Source of the DNA: Caenorhabditis elegans
Taxonomy: Eukaryota > Nematoda > Chromadorea > Rhabditida > Rhabditidae
Assembly: GCF_000002985.6 (NCBI RefSeq)
Contig: NC_003281.10
Location: 12,214,001 to 12,278,000, forward strand
DNA length: 64,000 nucleotides
Reading direction: 5' to 3'
Shown here piece by piece: positions 32,401 through 43,600 of this stretch. Each line of letters opens with the position of its first letter. Position 1 is the first letter of the stretch. Position numbers and translations under genes: made by a program. Below the pieces are notes generated by a model. The model did not search any database, had not been told where the DNA came from, and was given only the letters and a program-made list of their open reading frames with translations.

Positions 32401-35400
32401 ATTTTTCAGTGATTTTTCAAAATTTTCAAACAAGTATAACTCTGAAACTAGTAACGTAATTAGGTATGAAAAGTTAAACTAACAAAATGTTGCCCACACG
32501 ATGACGTATTTATTAGTGTTGCCTACATAACCATGTCAATAGATACAGCGCCCGACACCTCGCGAGTCAATTTTTGACGAATTTTTGTAAAACGCTTGTA
32601 GTTCAAGAACGAGACGTTTTCATGAAAAAAATTTTAGTAATAAAATAAACCGTATTGAATAGTGCATTGTTTGTATTTGACTATTTTGTCCAAAACAATG
32701 CACTATTCAATACGATTTATTTTATTACTAAAACTTTTTTCATGAAAACGTCTCGTTCTTGAACTACAAGCGTTTTTTTTTTAAATTCGTCAAAAATTGA
32801 CTCGCGAAGTGTCGGGCGCTGTATCTATTGACATGGTTATTGTGCAACACTAATAAATACGTCATCGTGTAGGCAACATTTTGTTAGTTTAACTTTTTAT
32901 ACCTAAATTTCTAGTTTTAGAGTTAAACTTGTTTGAAAATTTTGAAAAATCACTGAAAAACACAAAACGCATATACTTTTGGCCGACACTGTATGTAATA
33001 AAGGACGATAATTCCAAAAAAAGTCAACTTCTGACAGATGTGACACGGAAAAATGGGAAAAATTCGCGCGATTTTAGCTAAAATCAGTGTAATTTTTTTC
33101 AAAATTTTGAACCGCCATAAAAAAATTTTGAAAATTTTTTGAGCAGGGTCATTACGAAATTCGTTCATTTGAAGAAGGAGTATCCTGAATGGGGAAATTG
33201 TTTTAAAATGTAGTATTCGTGCTCATCCTTACGAATATAACAAAAGAAAAACGGGAAAAATCCGTTAACATTGAACATTTTAAGCCAGAAAAATCGGCGA
33301 AAAATCTTCGAAATTTAACTAAAGAAATCCTAGGCCATGAGGATTTTTCGAATATTTTTTCTGTTCTGTATTGTATTTTTAATATAAGAATTTTATACAA
33401 TTTCTTCTTCCCAGTTTTTTCAAACTTTTTGAGAAAGAAAAACGAATTAAAGTTTGAAAAATAACATTTAAATCAATGTGTTGTTGAACGAATATGGCCT
33501 AGAAATCGTGTGGTGGCCTAGGATTCATTCACGCGCGAATTTAAAATTAATCCGCTTTCATCCGCTTTCGTCGATTTCAGTGGCGATTTGCTCAATTTTA
33601 ACGGATTTCTTCAAAAATTATTTATGGCGGTTCAAAATTATGAAAAATTACACCGATTTTAACTAAAATCACGAATTTTTTCCATTTTTCCCTGTCAAAT
33701 CCGTCCGAAGTTGGCTTTTTTTGGAATTATCGTCCTTTATTACATATATTGGTAGTTTATCTCATTTAAATTCGTCGATTAAAGTACATTTAAAGCCGAT
33801 AGGTAACCAATTTCGATGATTTTTGGTTCCATATCGGCTTTAAATGTACTTTAATCGACGAAATTAAACGAGATAAACTACCAATATATGTAATAAAAGA
33901 CGATAATTCCAAAAAAGCCAACTTCGGACGGATTTGACAGGGAAAAATGGAAAAAATTCGTGATTTTAGCTAAAATCTGTGTATTTTTTTCATAATTTAA
34001 ACGGCCATAAAAAAATTTTTAAATTTTTTTTGAGCAGTTTCATTATAAGAATTCGTTCATTTGAGCTCATTTTGGGTCTATAAGTTCAAAATCGTCCGAA
34101 CCGTTAGTCCTCTTTTAAAACTCTCAGGCCACAAGGCCCTCGAAGCATGGTACAGCCCAACCGCTGCTGGAAATCCTCTGGATCTCAACGATCTTTGAAT
34201 CGAAAGCTTGGCAAACTTCTGCTGAGCATCTACGGGAACATCAAGCTGCGAGTCGATCGGGTTCATTCCCCTCATCTCCGGCACTTCTTTCTTCAGAATT
34301 TGAAGTACAAGGCCCTTGGATTCCTCCCAGAGCCGATCGAGATCCTTCTTGCTCATTCCATCAAACTCCGAGCGGACATCCTCCTCGGACATCTTGCTCT
34401 TCTTCGTAGCCTTCCGCACCTTCACCTTCTTCGTGACTTTCTTCAATGCTCCTGTCTTCACAAATCTCTCGACAAGCTTCATGTAGTGATGTGTGGTGAG
34501 CACAAGCTCTCGGAGAAAGTTGTTAGAGAGCACGGAGCTCGAGAATTTCTTAATGATGAAAATCGGCAGCTCTCTGTACTCCTCAACGTTCACAATATGC
34601 TCCAGCGCTCGTTTCGCGAATTTCCGTTCATTCTCCTCCTTGGCATGCTCGTAGATATAACGGTGAAGGAGCACAAGCTCATTGTAAGCTCCGAGAGCAT
34701 ACTGAGCCTTCAGCCCATGACTCTTAGCTTCGACTCCCTTCAGCGTAGTCGCATTCTCCACGTATTCCGTGAGTTGGACGTTATTCTCGTGGAATGCTTC
34801 AACTCCGATGCACTCTGAGATCCTTTCGAGGAGATGATCCTGACGCGATAGCCTGACGAATCGGAGGACGAACTTGATCAGGAAGAAGTAGTTGATTTGG
34901 GATGTCTTTTGAACTTGCACGAAGACCGTCGTTTTCGAGCTTTTCATAAGCCTGTTGAAGCAAGTCTCAATGATTCGGATCACCATATCTCTCAGCATCC
35001 CACGAACTTCAGACGACGCGAAATGCGAATTTGTGTCGATTTCAAACGGTCTTCTATTCCTCGGAGCCCGCTTTTTCGCCTTCCGATCATCCAGAAAATT
35101 GTGCTTTTCCACGTTTTGAATCGGTTTGAACACTACTTGACTAGAATTCGCCGAGATTCCCTTAAGACCTTTGATTGTGTAGGATCCACCGAATCTCGAG
35201 AACGACTTTCTCTTCTGAGTCTCTTTGACAACGTGGTTTTCGATGATTTTTCGAAATTCCTCCTCGGTCTTCTTCTGTTCAGCTGTCGAAACTTCTTCAG
35301 ACTTGGTGGCCAGATCCTCAGCTGTCTGCTCTTTCAGGATCAACGCGAAAATGTCGAGAATCGTGACGTGGAACTCTTTTTCTCTCGGCTGATTCGCGAT

Positions 35401-36154
35401 ATGCATCAGAGTTTTATCGATTCCCGACTCTAAAAACGCAATAATCACACGATCATGACTGCTATCCTCGATGCGAGTTCTTCGGCCTTCTGATGTATCC
35501 GGATTGATGGAAAACACGTATTTAATCAGCAAAACGATACGTTCCACCACAAGCCGAAGCCTCTCGTCGCGATCCTCGTACTCTGTATCGATGAAATAAT
35601 TATCGATTCGTTTTTTGATGGCAGTGAAGAAGTGGGCGTCGGAGAAGGCGGTTTTGGCGCGACGGAGGTTCTCCTCGAGTTCCCAGTACATTTTCCATTG
35701 ATCTCGATCGGCGGGAGGCTTGCCGCGCATCGTTGATATTGCAGGTTGGCACAGGTTCACCATTAATCTGAAATTAAAAAAAAATAAAAAAAATAGTGAG
35801 ATCGCGGCGAGACCCAGCTTTACCTAATAGCAATATCGAATTCATCATCCGTCAAATCTTCACACTTCACCATCGGAACCAAATCCTGCTCGACAAGATT
35901 GTGCCGCCCGCATTCGATTCGAGCAGTGTGATCGTCACCGTCTTCGCGTAGATATCGAATTAAATCTCGGATGCTTTCTGAAAAAAAAAACATTCAAAAT
36001 TGCAGAAAATGAGCATAATTGGCAAAAATTGCTATTTTAATCGATTTTAAATCGAAAATTCCGCTTATTCACCATAACAATCCGGTTCTCGGCTATATTT
36101 TCCATCTTCGTAGTATCCGAGAGCATGGACTGCTCCCTGGACGAGCACATTCAT
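26475..36154 (-). CDS. tim-1: TIMELESS homolog TIM-1
   Basis: A replication-fork protection and cohesion factor; TIM-1 works with a TIPIN partner and links replication to sister cohesion. Exons 36073-36154, 35824-35977, 34102-35767, 31018-32101, 29429-29842, 27378-27865 and 26475-26648 give 4062 nt, or 1353 aa. The N-terminus has the TIMELESS signature (ALGYYEDGKYSREPDCYESI, RDLIRYLRED, RLMVNLCQPA). The C-terminus is very acidic (DDDDDSEND, DSEDEEEHIE) with basic patches. A TTTCCAG acceptor 8 nt before the ATG implies trans-splicing. Intron 3 (32102-34101) is almost entirely a TTAA transposon inserted in otherwise continuous coding sequence, so this joint is the weakest part of the model. Residues 550-628 are repeated just after it. 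Other introns carry CCGGCAA arrays. Confidence 0.93.
27105..27350. repeat. CCGGCAAATTGCC array, tim-1 last intron
   Basis: Starts with GGGGTGGGCGGCAATTGCCG and continues with ~35-bp CCGGCAAATTGCC units. The same start (GGGGTGGGCGGCAA) opens the 60975-61465 array, suggesting a defined left boundary of the family. Confidence 0.88.
27905..29245. repeat. Largest CCGGCAAATCGGCAATTTGCC array, 1.34 kb
   Basis: About 38 units of ~35 bp lie in the tim-1 intron 27866-29428. The unit length is 2 mod 3, so a single reading frame cycles through three repeat peptides and stays open, producing false ORFs of up to ~190 codons. Longer blocks are duplicated: about 28240-28330 recurs at 28495-28590, and about 28755-28840 recurs at 28870-28965. 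Confidence 0.92.
29955..30145. repeat. CAATCAGCGATTCGC inverted pair
   Basis: ACCAATCAGCGATTCGCTCC at 29959 and its complement ending at about 30143 form a palindrome of ~185 bp in the tim-1 intron 29843-31017. Confidence 0.85.
30480..30770. repeat. CCGGCAAATCGGCAAATTGCC array
   Basis: Eight or so units of the 35-bp family in the tim-1 intron 29843-31017. It is followed at 30870-31005 by a ~60-bp direct duplication containing GCCAAAAAATCTGCGACTTT. Confidence 0.88.
32121..34118. mobile_element. Composite TTAA palindromic element inside tim-1
   Basis: 1998 bp flanked by TTAA at 32121-32124 and 34115-34118. The inverted ends are TTAAAGGTGGACTAACGGTT and, on the other strand, TTAAAAGAGGACTAACGGTT. 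It contains two related palindromes (about 32121-33170 and 33600-34118, both with TCCGTCCGAAGTTG arms) and a nested Tc1-type MITE. There is no transposase frame. It splits tim-1 coding sequence between the codons for PES and SFED. Confidence 0.88.
32358..32996. mobile_element. Tc1/mariner-like MITE nested in the TTAA element
   Basis: The ends TACAGTGTCGGCCAAAAG and CTTTTGGCCGACACTGTA are perfect inverted repeats with TA at the outer edge. They resemble the Tc1 terminus (CAGTGCTGGCCAAAA). The arms are long and the centre is at about 32680. No transposase; non-autonomous. Confidence 0.85.
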
Positions 36155-36677
36155 TGAAGAACCTGGAAATTTTTAAATTTAGCTGGAAATATTTCGAAAA
36201 TAGAGAAAATTTGCGGCATTTCCAAGATTAAATTAGCCAATTTTTCGGTTTAAAGTCGAAAAAATCGATTAAATCTCTCGGAAATCTATAAAAAATGCGT
36301 TTTAAACTAATTTTCGCTTCAAAATTTGTTTTTTCGCGCGCTGTGCAACCACACTACGTACAAATGGGCGGAGTGTCTCCCCCCACAAAACACAGCACCC
36401 GGCGGAACCCGGCAAATGTCCGTCCACAGCAGATTAGTGGTCGCCAACGAAATCGTGTCAATTTGGTTTTAACCCAGTTTAACCAAGGTTAGCTGTCGTT
36501 TCGATCTCTCGAGAGAGTGTGTCGAATAAAAAATAATTTTTGGAATCGCTTCATCGGGGAATCCGTTGAAGCAAAATATTCAATTAATTTGTGGAACGTG
36601 AAGTTCTAAATTTGAATTTAGAAAGTTAGAAAATCAGAATTCTCGTTATTCCTTAATTCCTTAACTTCGAGCACAAG
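36155..36677. promoter_or_regulatory. Divergent promoter region tim-1 / 36678 gene
   Basis: 523 bp between opposed starts, free of MITEs. Contains CGATCTCTCGAGAGAGTGTG (36501-36520), a GAGA/CTCT palindrome of the kind frequent in Caenorhabditis promoters, and a GC-richer stretch at 36330-36450. The shared-promoter role is inferred from layout. Confidence 0.45.
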
Positions 36678-36990
36678 ATGGGTGCGAAAATTGGGAAACT
36701 AATCAACGATGACTCTGATGTGAAAGAACTAGATGACTGGGACCCGGAGCTCGGCGAAGACGACGATACTTCTGCCACTTGGGACTCGTCAAGTTCTTCT
36801 GGTAGGCTCCTGGCAGGCGTATTGCGGCAAAAGGTAAAATTATCGATTTTCAGATGGAGAAACTGCTGATAATGATGATTTTTGCACACCTACTCACGAC
36901 ATTGGATACTCGAATGATCCATATTATGTGGAAAAGCGAATGGTTGCAGGATCCAATCAATTTGTCTATAATATCGTAAAGAGAAAGTAA
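36678..36990 (+). CDS. Small acidic protein, 86 aa
   Basis: Two exons, 36678-36801 and 36854-36990 (phase 1; GTAGGC donor, ATTTTCAG acceptor). I do not recognise it. It begins MGAKIGKL, compatible with N-myristoylation at Gly2. An acidic stretch follows (DDSDVKELDDWDPELGEDDD) and a Ser run, then a more globular C-terminus (DIGYSNDPYYVEKRMVAGSN, ending IVKRK). The short intron, standard splice sites and preserved frame support a real gene. It is divergent to tim-1. Confidence 0.65.
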
Positions 36991-37029
36991 TAAATTTGGA
37001 TTTTTCTCGAAATTTTTTGGTTGAAATGA

Positions 37030-37405
37030 ATGTGCAATCGCGCTCCAGCGCCAAAGCTTGGCTAGTCGGCGCGGGAAAACCGTGTAAATTCGAAAATTTT
37101 CATTTATTTCCGTTGATTTTTCCCGTTTTCGAGCATTTTTAGTCGTTTTTTTCAGAATTTTAAGGTTAAATTGAGCTAAAAATCATTAAAATCGAGCATT
37201 TTTCGTTGTTTTTCAACGATTTCGATGCCGAAATTATGGAAATAATTGTTTCATGCAATTATCACCTTTAATACAAAATTCATGAAAAACGGATAAAAAT
37301 TACGAAAAAACGGTTTAAATCGGCGAAAATTGTTGAAATTTTCGGCTTTACCGCCAAAAACTAACGAGACGCAAATTTTGGCGATGGAGCGCGATTGCAT
37401 TTTGA
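37030..37405. repeat. Palindrome between 36678 gene and PI4K-alpha
   Basis: The arms start with TGCAATCGCGCTCCAGCGCC at 37031 and end with the complement-like GGCGATGGAGCGCGATTGCA at about 37401. The region 37406-37696 up to the PI4K stop is AT-rich with nothing recognised. Confidence 0.75.
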
Positions 37406-37696
37406 ATTAAAACTGGTTTTTTTTTTGCAAAATAAGCATTTTCATGAAATTTAAGATCTCCGGGTGATTTTTTTTGCTGAAAATTCGAAAAATGAGCAAA
37501 TATCGATTTTTTAAAGCGAATTTTTCTAAAACTATACACCGAAAACCTAAAATCACTATTATACATTGGGAGCGGGGGATTCAAATAAATTAGAAATAAA
37601 TAAATAAAATTATAGCAACACAAGAAGAAAAAACTGGCAGCGGGTGGGGAAAAAATGGAGAAATAAATAAATTAATTTTTTGGTTTTGGCAAATTT

Positions 37697-40600
37697 TTAA
37701 TATGGAATTTCATTCTGGAAATATTGCAGTTGATCGTACATTTTCGAGCGAATATTCAGGAAGCAGTTGGTGATCACCGAGTACATGTATCTGGAAAAAA
37801 ACATTTTTTTAAAGAATTTTCTACTGAAATTTTGTCATTTTTTTGGGCCAAAACTACAGTACCTTGGGTCTCGACGCGACTTTTTTGTTAAATGCGGAGA
37901 GGTGTGCGCCTTTAAACAGAGTACTGTAGCTTCGAAATTTCATTTTTGTCGAATTTTTATGGTTTTTTTGGGTTGAAAACGTCAAAATTTCCGCTAAAAT
38001 CGATTTTTTTCTTTCTAATATCTATTTCACATTTGGCTAAAATTTGAATCAAAAGTCGGAAAAGATCTGAATTTTGGCAAAATATTTTCACGGATTTCTG
38101 GCTTCCCTCATAAATTGAAATGGAAGAGTTTTTGCCGAACTAGGCCAGGTCATATCTGGGGTAGATTTACGGCGCGTTGCGTGTCGCGTCGCGGCTCGAT
38201 TGTAAAACTAAATGTATTTGTCCGTGTGGAGTACACGACTTTCCGTCAGGCGATTGTCAATGGAGCGCGAAAAATTCAACGAGGAAGGCCAGAACCCCGT
38301 GAAAATCGAAATTTTGGTAAAATTGTGTTCAAAAATTTGATTCAAAAATCCTGAAATTTGAAAAAAAACATTCTGTTGAAAATTCGACAAAAAATCAATA
38401 TATATTTTTTTCGAAAAAATTCAATTTTTTTCTGAAATTTTATTAATTTTGTGATGAGAAAATATCAAAATTTTTTCTGAAAATGATAAAAATAGCGATT
38501 TTTGAAAAAATCTTTTTCTTTTTAATTCAAAACGGTGTGCGCCTTTAAACAGTAGTAATGTAGCCTTAAATTTTTGCAATTTTTACGAAAATAGAAAAAA
38601 AAACGGTTTTTATGGCAAAAAATGCAAAAAAATAGATTTTTTCTGAAAAAAAATTTTTTTTGTGAAAAAATGTTAAAAAATAGTTTAAATTCTGGAAAAA
38701 TTTTTTTAAAATTTTTTCTACAAAGTGTAATTTTTCCCATTTTTGAAGCAAAAATCGCAAAATTTCACAAAAAACGTTCGAAAAATAGGAAATTCGCAAA
38801 ATTTTCAACAAAATAATTTTTTTCTCGATTTTCTGAACATTTTTTCTTTGGATTTTTTCTTCGAAATTTTCGAATTTGCGAATTTTCTATTTTTCGAAAG
38901 TTTTTTGTGAAATTTTGCGATTTTTGCTTCAAATATGGAAAAAATTACACCTTTTTAAAGAGAAAATTAAAAAAAAAATTTCCAGAAAAAATCTATTTTT
39001 TTTGCATTTTTTGCCATAAAACCCTTTTTTTCCATTTTCGTAAAAATTCGCCAAAAAATCAAGACTACAGTACTCTTTAAAGGCGCACACCTTTTTGAAT
39101 TTTTTTTTCAATTTTTTTCGAAATTTTCGATTTTCTCAAAAAAAAATTGCAAAAGCCCAAAATTCCACCTAAATTTTTTTTTTGATTTTCAGAAAAAAAA
39201 TACTCGAATAATAGAAAATTCGCAAAAATTCCAGGAAAAAAAAAATTTTTTTTTGACAAATTTTCTGAATTTTTTTTCTCGAAATTTTCGAAAAAATTTT
39301 AAAAAAAATCGTAAAAACCCAAAAATTTTAGTTTCTCAGTTCTATAACATACTTCGCCGCATCTTTTTCATTCATTTCAGGTGCAAATCTGGCTCTCAGT
39401 TGATTAATAGTTTTTCCTCTAAAACATGGCAAATGTGTGTCCAACATCAATGAAACAAGTGAAACGAATGATTTGTGATAGGGTCGAACAGCGAGATACG
39501 CGTGAACACATAGGGAAGCAAATTGCCGGAATGGTGCCGCTTCCATTTTTCCACCCATTATTGCGACCATCTCTTCGCTGAGCTTAAAGTCTGGCTCGAA
39601 GCCTAGATTTCCGCCGGGACTGCTCTCGAACATGAAGCCAAAGTCTGGAAAAATTATTGGAAAATATTAATTTCCGGTAATTTTTTTTCGAATTTTTTCG
39701 AAAAAATTAATTATTTTTTGGATAAAAACACCTTCCAAGGTTTTTTTTTTTGCTCGAAATGACAGAAAATAGTCTCAATATTTTTTTTTGAATTTTTTTC
39801 TAAATTTAAATAAAAAATTTAGAAAAATTATAAAATTTTTTATAGAATAGATTTTAAATATTGAGGCTATGTTCTGTCATTTTGGGCTTAAAAATTTTTT
39901 TTTTTCAGAAATTCGAAAAAAAATTTCGTTAAAAAAATACCGGAATTATTCAATTTTGAATATTTTTTCAAAAAAAAAAATTTTTTTTTTTGGAAATTTC
40001 GGTATTTAATTTCGGTATTTTTTTAACGCATTTTTTTTTTCGAATTTCCAAATTTTTTTTTAGATTTAGGTAAAATTTTAGAAATTATTAGAAATTTCTT
40101 CAAAAGTGCGAAAAAAATAATTTTTTAAATGTTTTTTTGCCCAAAATGACAAAACATTGAATTTTTTTAAACTGTAACTTTAAAAAATTTAGAACTTTTT
40201 TTAAATATTTTATTTAAATTTAGGAAAAAATCTAAAAAATATTGAGGCTATTTTCTGTAATTTTGGGCAAAAAAAAATAACCAAAAAATTAGTTTTTCAA
40301 ACTTTTTTTGCTGAAAATTTCGCGTTTCCGGCCAAATTTAATTTTTTTGTATGGTTATTAATTCGAAACAATCAAAATTTGTCAAATTTTGAAGATATTT
40401 TCAGAAAAAAATTGAAAAACGTCAAATTTTAAAAAATTTGGAATATTTTTAGAACTTTTTAATCGAAAAATCTGAAAAAAAAGGTTCGAAAAAATATCCA
40501 AAAAAAAAAAAAAAGGATTTTTCTGTTTTCGTAAAAAGTTTTCAAAACTTTTTAAAGTAATTTTCAGAACAGACCAAAAAAACTGTTTTCAGTTTTTTTT

Positions 40601-43600
40601 TTGGAACTTTTTTTCTAAATTTTTCGGGTGAAAAATCGAAATTTTCAAAGTTTGGTAGCCAAAAAAAAACGATTTTTTGGCAATTTTTTGTCCAATTCAC
40701 TGCAACTTTTTCCTCACGAGGGACGAGGAAAAGTGGTTTCTAGGCCATGGCCGAGGGGCCGACAAGTTTCAGCGGCCATTTATCTTGCTTTGTTTTCCGC
40801 CTGTTTTCTTTCGTTTTTCACAGCTTTTTCTCGTTTTTTCTTATTAAAACTGATAAATAAATACTTTTTGCAGATGCTAAAACAATTTCCAAGTAAAAAA
40901 ATTATGTATTCAGTGGACAAGCAGCGGTGAAAGTGGGCACTGTAATATGATGGATTACGGGAATACAAAACCTAAACTTTTTCTGAAACATGATACATAT
41001 GCTGCTTAAATGCTGAGACTACCTGATTTTCATAACGAGACCGCTGAAAAAGTTTTGAGGTTTCCAAAATTCAACTTTTTTGGTGAAAAAGTCGAGATTT
41101 TCGCACAAAAAGTTGAATTTTGAAAACCTCAAAACTTTTTCAGCGGTCTTGATATGAAAATCAGGTAACTTCAGCATCTAAGCATCATATGTATCATGTT
41201 TCAGAAAAAGTTTAGGTTTTGTATTCCCGTAATCCATCATTTTACATTGCCCACTTTCACCGCTGCTTGCCCACTGAATACATAATTTTTTTACTTGGAA
41301 ATTGTTTTAGCATCTGCAAAAAGTATTTATTTATCAGTTTTAATAAGAAAAAACGAGAAAAAGCTGTGAAAAACGAAAGAAAACAGGCGGAAAACAAAGC
41401 AAGATAAATGGCCGCTGAAACTTGTCGGCCCCTCGGCCATGGCCTAGAAACCACTTTTCCTCGTCCCTCGTGAGGAAAAAGTTGCAGTGCAATTTTTCAA
41501 TTTTTTTTTTGAAGAACAAAAAAATCAATACCAATATGAATAATATGTCCATCCAAATCGATCATAATATTTCCATTATGCCTATCCTTAATCTGTAGCA
41601 AGAAACTGAACACCGAATAAGCAGCCATACTTCTCACAAAATTTCGTCTTGCTTCTTGGAATGTCTCACTACTCTCATCGCCGTATTGCGTCTGAAATAT
41701 GGGGAAACAAAAATTAAGAGAAATCAAACTTTTTTTTTTGATATTTTTTGCGGGAAAAATTGAGTATTTATTGTTGTCTTTTTCACAGGAATGTTTTTTT
41801 TTCACATTTTTTCCATTTTTTTTCCAGAAAAAATTTAATTCCAAAAATTTTTTTCAACTTATTTTCTATTTTCTCTAGAAAAAAAGGTTTTTTTCGCACT
41901 TTTTTCAGATTTTTTCAGATAAATTTTTCAAATTAATTTTATTCTATTGAATTTTTCAGGAACCTTTTTTTGCATTTTTTGTGAGAAAAATATTTTTTAA
42001 CATTTCTTTGACTTTTTTCTTGGGAATTGTTTTTTTTAGAATTTTTTTTTCCAGAAAATTTTATTTTATTGTATTTTATACCAGGAATTTTTAAAACATT
42101 TTTTCCATTTTTTTTTCCAGAAAAAATTTTATTCCAAAAATATTTTTGACATTTTTTTTTGGCATTTTTTTTCAGATAAATTTTTTTTAGTAAAAAAAAA
42201 ATTAATTTAATTCAATTTGTTCCGGAAGCTTTTTTTGCGTTTTTTGTCAGAAAAATAATTTTTAACAATTTTTAGGCTTTTTTCCGAATTTTTTTCCAGA
42301 AAATTAGGTTTTATTGTCTTCTTTCTCAGGATTTTTTCAAATTTTACCTTAAAAACTCCTTTTTGGCATATTTCCAAAAAAAATTTTTTTTGTCCAGAAA
42401 ATTTTTTTTTTTGGCATTTTTCCGAAATTTTTGCCATTTTTTTCGCTTTTTTCCGGAAAAAATTTAGGTCCAAAAATACATTTTTTTTGACATTATTTTC
42501 CCAAAAATTTTCATTTTATTGACATTTTTTGGCATTTTTCAGAAAAAAATTTTAAATTTTCCATAAATTTTTTTCAAATTTTTTTCTGGAAAAAACTGAG
42601 TTCCAAAAAAAATGTTGGCATTTTTTTTTAATAACCTTAAAATATTCATATAATCCAAAATCAGTCTGTCTTCCCAGTTGATCTCGACTCTTCGAATTCG
42701 GTACACACTCGATAACTCCACATCCTGGCGATGTGGCAACAACTCGATAAGGAAAAACTCGAACAGGGAGCCCAAGACCGGCCCAAACATTCTTCATAAG
42801 CTGCATAAGCTGCAGAGCCAACATATCTTGACGAACATCATCACCGACTTTAAAAATTGCGGCTTGCCAGCAGACACGACTGTCTTGCACTTTTTTGAGC
42901 TCTTCTAGATCCGCTTCTGTCGTTTTTCCGCCGTGCTCCGATTGGGCTTGAAGTCCGATGTGCTCTAGTTCGCGGACTCCACATCGTTTTACACGGAATC
43001 GAGCTGAATACATTTTTTTAAGCATTTTTTTTTCCAAAAATTGTATTTTTATGAATATTCTCCGAATTTTTTTTCTCGATTTTTTCTTCTATTTTAGGGA
43101 AATTTTTTTTGCCAATTTTTTGCCTTTTTTTGCAAAAATTGTATTTTTATTAATATTTTTCGAACTTTTTTCTTCTCTTTTAGGAAATTTTTTTTGACAA
43201 TTTTTTCACCATTTTTTTCCAAAAAAAAAAAAAGTATTTTTATTGCTTTTGTGTCATAAAAATTTTTAAAGCATTTTTTATTGATAGTTTTCCGAATTTC
43301 GTTCCAATAAAAAAATTTCATTCACTTTTTTCCGGAAAAAAAAAAATATATAGTTTTGGCATTTTTTCAATAAAAAAAATGTGTCCAATTCTTCAGAGAA
43401 AATTGAAATTTTTCAATTTTCTCACTTTTTTGCCGGATAAAATTTGAAAAATTGGAAAAAAACCAAAAATGTTCGTTTTTTCCTTATTAAATTATCCTGG
43501 AAATCAGAAAAAAATATTTTCCAAAAAATTCAAATAAATTCTTTGATTTTTCCGTTTTTTTTTCAGAGAAAACTGTTTTTAAAAGGAAAAATTAAAAATT

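Noticed and set aside
34147..35433. Long plus-strand frames (223 and 178 codons)
   Set aside because: Antisense shadows of TIM-1 exon 3, which carries the TIMELESS domain.
26475..36154. tim-1 as a pseudogene because of the insertion
   Set aside because: All other exons are intact and in phase, splice options in phase exist around the insertion, and the gene is known to be required in C. elegans.
38115..38354. Frame encoding [19 protein letters not shown], also at 5991 and 17178
   Set aside because: The same peptide appears wherever the GGCCATATCTGGGGTAGATT MITE occurs; it is repeat-derived, not a conserved gene.
40628..41454. Near-identical ~65-100 codon frames at 40628, 41219, 41257, 53494 and 54111
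   Set aside because: All lie in the two 788-bp palindromes; the arms encode the same peptide on both strands and have no start context or conservation.
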